Assembly: GCA_033032175.1 (NCBI GenBank)
Contig: CM065318.1
Location: 12,772,001 to 12,836,000 of the forward strand
Length of the DNA stretch: 64,000 nucleotides
DNA from: Saturnia japonica
Lineage: Eukaryota > Arthropoda > Insecta > Lepidoptera > Saturniidae
Direction of reading: 5' to 3'
Positions 60,141 to 64,000 of this stretch are shown here, in pieces. The notes below the pieces were generated by a model. That model was not told the DNA's origin and did no database searches. It saw nothing but the letters and a program-made list of their open reading frames with translations. Both the position numbers and the translations under genes were made by a program. Position 1 is the first letter of the stretch, and each line of letters opens with the position of its first letter.

Positions 60141-61269
60141 TAATGAAACTGTAGCGGCGGATAAAGATAGGAAAATGGGTAGGTACCTCGTTTTCTTCGG
60201 TGCTGGTTCTGATGATAGCGGTTGAGGCAACTTGTAAAGCACGTTTTAATGGCACGCGTACGTGGTGCTTCAGAGCACAGCGGCAGACTAACTAACTTTC
60301 TGAGGTAGTGACGAGAGCGGGGGGAAATGTGAAGGAATGTAGGGTATATTTAAAAGGAATCGAATAAATATATATGATAGATAAAAGAGAAGGTTAGAAT
60401 ATATAATGATATGTATACTCGGCGCAACCAGAAACTATGCTACTATAAAAAAAATCTTACACTTTTTTAACGTACGCACGTTTTTTGCCGGCTAAGGTAC
60501 CCCTCCGCAAGCCCCTTATGGAACTTCGTTTCAAAAAATATTTCTCAAACTAAAGTTATATGTTCATTAAATCGGCGCAGTTAAATCGTGAACCGGCATT
60601 TATGTCGATTTAAAAAGCAGGAAATGAATACATTTTGCAACATGCGGATAATAAGACTGACAGCAATAAAAATCTCTCACAAACATAATAAACGATCCGT
60701 GACGAGTATTTATACAAAGAATTGCTTTGAATTAACAAAAAAATGGATCACGGTACTTATGTAGGTATGCATAACATCTTTTAATATCTTCACCACAAAA
60801 AAACAAGAGGTTTAGTAAGCAACTTCATGCTGTACACATTTTAGTCTCAACGCGCGAGTCCTGAAACTCACCATTTTGTCATAAGTGAAAACATGCCTGA
60901 CGATTCTTAACTTGCAAAAAAATTGTAAGTATTTATCGAACTATTAATCGTTTACTTAACTGGACGTAAATTGAAATTTAATTGATTTACCCCCCACAAA
61001 AATCAACTGTATTGAAGAAAAATACAGTTTTTTTCATTTTGAGAAAAAAAAATTGCTTATAGTGACTGGCTGCCCAACTATGAAAAATTGGCTAGTTACG
61101 CCAATATAGACAGCTTATTTACTTTTTTGTATTTGCTAAAACCATTTAAGCATTCATATGCTAGGTAACTTGTATAAAGTAACATAATTTAAGAATTTTA
61201 TTTATTTATTAAGGGTTGACAAATAGTATTACAATATTTATATTTAAAGTCGATTTGAGGTATTGCATT
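60141..61269. other. Non-coding intronic DNA
   Basis: AT-rich with no recognised element; the patch 60470-60540 is less AT-rich. Confidence 0.4.
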
Positions 61270-61463
61270 TGTAGCGACATCTACATAGCGACACACAGCG
61301 ACATCTATCGAGCCACATACGACGCATCCTACATCGCACTATAGAAATTAACTCTTCGATTGAGTGTATATACAAGAACCCGACTACAACCGTCGGGCAG
61401 CTGCCCGCCAGACATAACACCCGTCTGGTCGGAGGATCCTCCCTTTGCAATAGTTCTTCTACA
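61270..61463 (+). repeat. 5' LTR (194 bp)
   Basis: Starts TGTAG and ends CTACA, a 5-bp inverted terminus with the usual TG...CA. TATATA at 61367-61372 lies 25-28 bp before the point where the 3' copy begins to match, which would be the U3/R boundary. The R-U5 part contains two 12-bp palindromes, GGGCAGCTGCCC and GGAGGATCCTCC. Confidence 0.8.
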
Positions 61464-61464
61464 C

Positions 61465-61480
61465 TGGTGACCCCGAGCAT
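61465..61480 (+). promoter_or_regulatory. Primer-binding-site-like sequence
   Basis: TGGTGACCCCGAGC begins 1 base after the LTR. Starting with TGG, it fits the 3' CCA of a tRNA primer. The tRNA was not identified. Confidence 0.55.
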
Positions 61481-61756
61481 GAACGTTAGTGCAACCTTCT
61501 TCGCACAGCTACATCGTGACGTCATCATCACTTCCACAAGCTTTCGAGCAGCGAGTCATACAGCCAACCAGCATCCACGGCTACTACGGGTATCCTGACC
61601 ACCAGCATGCAGCGGACGCGCGCATTCCTGGTCATCACCCACAGCCTTCTCAGCGACTTTGGCACAGCACACTGCACTTCGGCCGTTCAGCAAGCAGAGA
61701 CGCACTTCTCTCCTGGTCGACGCAGCAGCCAGTCACTACGCAGCACTGCAACACTC

Positions 61757-61930
61757 CGACTCACTGGAGCATTCTTGCAGCATCACCCCGACTCACTGGG
61801 GCATCGCATCACCCCAACTCACTTGGGCATCGCACCACCCCGTCTCACTGGGGCATCACCCCGACTCACTGGGGGCATCACCCCGACTCACTGGGGGCAA
61901 CACCCCGACTCACTGGGGGCATCACCGCAG
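61757..61930. repeat. Minisatellite with CACCCCGACTCACTGGGG unit
   Basis: About seven units, degenerate at the start and nearly perfect 22-mers at 61854-61919. Located inside the LTR derivative. Confidence 0.9.
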
Positions 61931-62009
61931 ACAGTTCCGACTCACCGTGAACTATGCGGCATCTGGTTCCGACTCACTGGAACATTCCACTGGCCCGGCA
62001 AGCATCATA

Positions 62010-62081
62010 GTTGGGCAGCTGCCCGCCAGACATAACACCCGTCTGGTCGGAGGATCCTCCCTTTGCAATAGTTCTTCTACA
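62010..62081 (+). repeat. Partial 3' LTR (R-U5 only)
   Basis: The 72 bp match 61392-61463 with one difference. The U3 part (about 122 bp) and any polypurine tract are missing. It stops where transcription of the 5' LTR would be expected to begin. Confidence 0.8.
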
Positions 62082-62264
62082 CATTATTTACTACATAAAT
62101 TCAACTAAAACTTGAGTAAATTAAAGGAAATTATTATTATTATACAAAGTAAACAAAAATATCGCAAATACATAATTTCACTTAAATAAAAAAAGAAGAA
62201 CAAAAGTCATTTGACAGTTATCATCAAAAAAAGAACAAGACAAAAAAGAAAACCAACTTCAATG

Positions 62265-62420
62265 ATTTTGCAGAGTTCCCTTGTGCTTCTTCGAACTTGT
62301 AGGTACAATACCAATGAATCCCCTATCTAACAAAAAGAGAATCATCCAAATCGATTCGAAATAAAGAAGTTATGGTTGAACATCAATAAAAAAAAATTGA
62401 ATTTGAATTCTCGTCTTTTG
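62265..62420 (+). repeat. Dispersed repeat with GAGTTCCCTTGTG head, copy 2
   Basis: TTGCAGAGTTCCCTTGTGCT, ACAATACCAATGAATCC, AGAATCATCCAAATCGATTC and AAAGAAGTTATGGTTGAAC match 59820-59995. An A-rich run follows. Confidence 0.65.
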
Positions 62421-62531
62421 TTAAGTCGGTTATAAAATACATATGGCTAAATTACAATTTATAAATTAAATTACAAATAATTGTGCTTCACGGCTGTCTA
62501 AACAATGTAAATAAAATGTTACATTTCGAAA

Positions 62532-62842
62532 TCAGAATATTATAATTTCGTGTGTCATGCACACGATCCAATCTTTTAGATCATAATCCGAACGAGAAGT
62601 TATTGGAACGTTATTGTGTGTCAACTGATCTTTGTATTCAAACAGTTTATCGTTACCCTGTATCCATAAGCGATTCAATATCCCTTGTGTGGTCCTAAAA
62701 CAAGCCAGGAGCCCGTCGTCGCTCCACTTTCGATACAGCCTTTGTCGCTCATCCTCATTCAAATTCTCACGAGTGGAGACAAAACTCGAACCCACAATAG
62801 AACGGTACGCGTGAGTGTCCGCTACGACAATATGACAACTTC
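62532..62842 (-). CDS. Unrecognised open frame of about 102 codons, no start codon
   Basis: The minus strand is open from after a stop at 62841-62843 to a stop at 62532-62534. It contains no ATG near its beginning; a GTG at 62793-62795 is the only alternative start. The content is unlike the low-complexity openings elsewhere: charged and varied, with STRENLNEDERQRLYRKWSD, GLLACFRTTQG and NRLWIQGNDKLFEYK. I do not recognise it. It could be an exon piece of a host gene on the minus strand (GTAAC after TGGATACAGG is a possible donor), a fragment of a mobile element, or chance. There is no ribosome-binding logic to judge in a eukaryote. Confidence 0.2.
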
Positions 62843-63189
62843 ATAATTAATAACCTCTAACTCATCTCGGCCGATATAATTTCCCATTTATCTTTTTGTT
62901 GAGTTCCTTGACCTCAACACCTTTTGTCGGCTGGCATAAAGGTGTCTTACATTTCTAATTCAAACTGTAGCCCGTTACGCACGACACGTCATTATAGACG
63001 CAACCTCTACATTATTACGATCTCGGGTTTGCTTATTTATTATTACCGACGCGTACGGATGCAACATTATTAGACGCTTTCCAATACTGCCGTTTCACAT
63101 AAAGCCTTTTGTCTCGAGGTTCGCTCGTTTTTCACTGTAATTCGAATTCTGGACGTTCTGTAATGATACAATGTGAAATGTGGACACGG
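62843..63189. other. Non-coding, less AT-rich
   Basis: Between the unrecognised open frame and the LINE. No feature recognised. Confidence 0.4.
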
Positions 63190-64000
63190 CTTTATTATGA
63201 AGATAAAAGACTTAAAGATAAAGATTTAAAATTATATCGCATCGTTAGTAGTACTTTAGACGTACAATATCTACAATCTGACATTGACAATGTTAAGAAA
63301 TGGTGTAGTCTTAATGGCATGTCGCTTAATCCAGATAAGTGTTTTCATATAAAGTTTACAAGAAAGAAAAAGCCTCATATCGGTGATTATATGATCGACT
63401 TTATTAAATTAAAGGATGTAACAACTATTCGAGACTTGGGCATCATTGTATTGAGCTTTCGATATCACAGCGATAACATAATCCAAAAATCATCCAAATT
63501 ATCTGGGTTTATTAGTCGTCAGATGAAAATATTTAAAGAACCCAACCTAACGATAATAATTTACAATACTATTCTACGCGGAATTTTAGAATACAACAGT
63601 CCTGACAAGTCCAAGTACATTCTGACAGAATTGAACGAGTACAAAAGCGTTTCATGTACCTACCACTTGGCATATTCTGATTACAAATGTAAAATCTTGA
63701 AAACTTATAAAGAACGCCTTTCTTATTACAGAGTTATGTCACTTTGTACTCGTAGGAGGAACTCTGACATCGTGTGTCTTTTTAAATAGCTACATGGAAT
63801 CACAGACTCCCCTACATTCTTGAACGTTTAAATTTTGTGATTCCACGTTTGGGCAGTCGTTTGCATAACAGAAAAACTTTTTACCTGCCTCTTTGCAGAA
63901 CAAATATTGCTCAACATTCTCCAATATATAATATGTCCTCTTTTTGTAACGCTGTTCGCACAGAGATTGATATATTTTCAGGTTCTGTTTCCTCCATTAA
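63190..64000 (+). pseudogene. Jockey-like LINE reverse transcriptase, 5'-truncated, runs off the window
   Basis: From about 63215 the frame reads DLKLYRIVSSTLDVQYLQSD, IDNVKKWCSLNGMSLNPDKC and RDLGIIVLSF, the segment after the catalytic F/YADD box in jockey-clade LINEs. The box itself is lost: KDKD stands at its place, right where homology fades into an AAAGAT repeat. The frame ends at 63789 and continues in another frame to the window end with VIPRLGSRLHN, FYLPLCRTNIAQHSPIYN and SSFCNAVRTEIDIFSGSVSS. The opening counted from 63109 starts with TTG and its first about 30 residues are not LINE-like. Inactive copy. Confidence 0.88.

Larger units (their letters stand above)
61270..62081 (+). mobile_element. 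LTR-retrotransposon derivative, 812 bp, with CATT target duplication
   Basis: A unit bounded by TGTAG at 61270 and CTACA at 62081. The 4-bp CATT is repeated directly outside both ends (61266-61269 and 62082-62085), so it inserted as one piece through integrase. Order: complete 5' LTR (61270-61463), primer-binding-like site from 61465, 546 bp of internal sequence with a minisatellite, then 72 bp that match the last 72 bp of the 5' LTR (one mismatch). There is no gag or pol. All three forward frames are open for long stretches (61489-61950, 61607-62035, 61659-62108) only because the minisatellite lacks stops. A deletion between the interior and the 3' LTR, or a non-autonomous TRIM-like element, could explain it. 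Confidence 0.85.
59215..64000 (+). other. Intron of retn downstream of the ARID exon
   Basis: Starts with GTAAGT and no exon encoding the rest of the ARID domain is seen before the window ends, so the intron exceeds 4.7 kb. It contains the hairpin at 59311, SINE scraps, the LTR derivative at 61270 and a jockey-like LINE. Confidence 0.7.

Noticed and set aside
61489..62108. Three long overlapping plus-strand openings of 142-153 codons
   Set aside because: All cross the minisatellite and the LTR derivative. Repeated HWG, PDSLG and PRLTG words are just the three frames of the same unit; not genes.
59215..64000. Search for the next retn exon (YMKYLYP start)
   Set aside because: No acceptor followed by a matching frame was found; TACATGAATAAT at 59733 is not a match.
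1..64000. CRISPR arrays, operons, bacterial-type promoters, rRNA
   Set aside because: No regularly spaced direct repeats with unique spacers and no prokaryotic gene organisation. The sequence is eukaryotic.

Overview
The window is strongly AT-rich animal nuclear DNA. It is almost certainly from a moth or butterfly (Lepidoptera): it carries tRNA-derived SINEs of lepidopteran type, many short LINE 3' ends of the RTE kind, and a viral-type helicase fragment of a sort reported in insect R1 LINEs. There is no bacterial-style gene organisation, no operon and no CRISPR array. Nearly all open reading frames longer than 60 codons are chance openings or broken transposon genes.

Only one host coding exon can be supported. 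It is at 59031-59214 on the + strand, with canonical splice sites on both sides, and encodes the central part of the ARID DNA-binding domain of retained/dead ringer (retn, the ARID3 orthologue). No neighbouring retn exon was seen upstream or downstream, so the rest of the window is best read as intron or flanking DNA of this large developmental transcription-factor gene. Several non-repetitive GC-richer blocks (about 1840-2040, 4560-4670, 6295-6440, 13000-13150, 18400-18540, 26080-26300, 35700-35890, 37000-37250, 46080-46480, 52120-52400, 53060-53300, 55200-55450, 58250-58410) are where cis-regulatory elements would be sought first.

The remainder is a dense layer of mobile-element debris. From left to right: a broken SF1 viral-type helicase domain (1143-1676, -); a hAT transposase tail (5337-5667, +); a near full-length IS630-Tc1-mariner element with perfect 32-bp inverted repeats and TA duplication but a decayed transposase (15757-17010); LINE C-terminal fragments (15530-15700, 19490-19850, 22900-23215); a mariner N-terminal fragment (48315-48640, -); an RTE-clade LINE with recognisable reverse transcriptase motifs (48780-49890, -); and a jockey-like LINE that runs off the right end (63190-64000, +). 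Between these lie six copies of a tRNA-derived SINE, another tRNA-derived SINE at 19200-19462, two copies of a further SINE-like family, foldback elements, several families of short LINE-like repeats and a few minisatellites.

The retn exon is followed 97 bp downstream by a long imperfect intronic hairpin (59311-59434). About 2 kb further is a compact LTR-retrotransposon derivative (61270-62081) with a 4-bp target duplication, a complete 5' LTR, an internal minisatellite and a 3' copy reduced to what appears to be R-U5. These, with the helicase fragment, are the most distinctive items. I found no convincing new multi-gene biological system.
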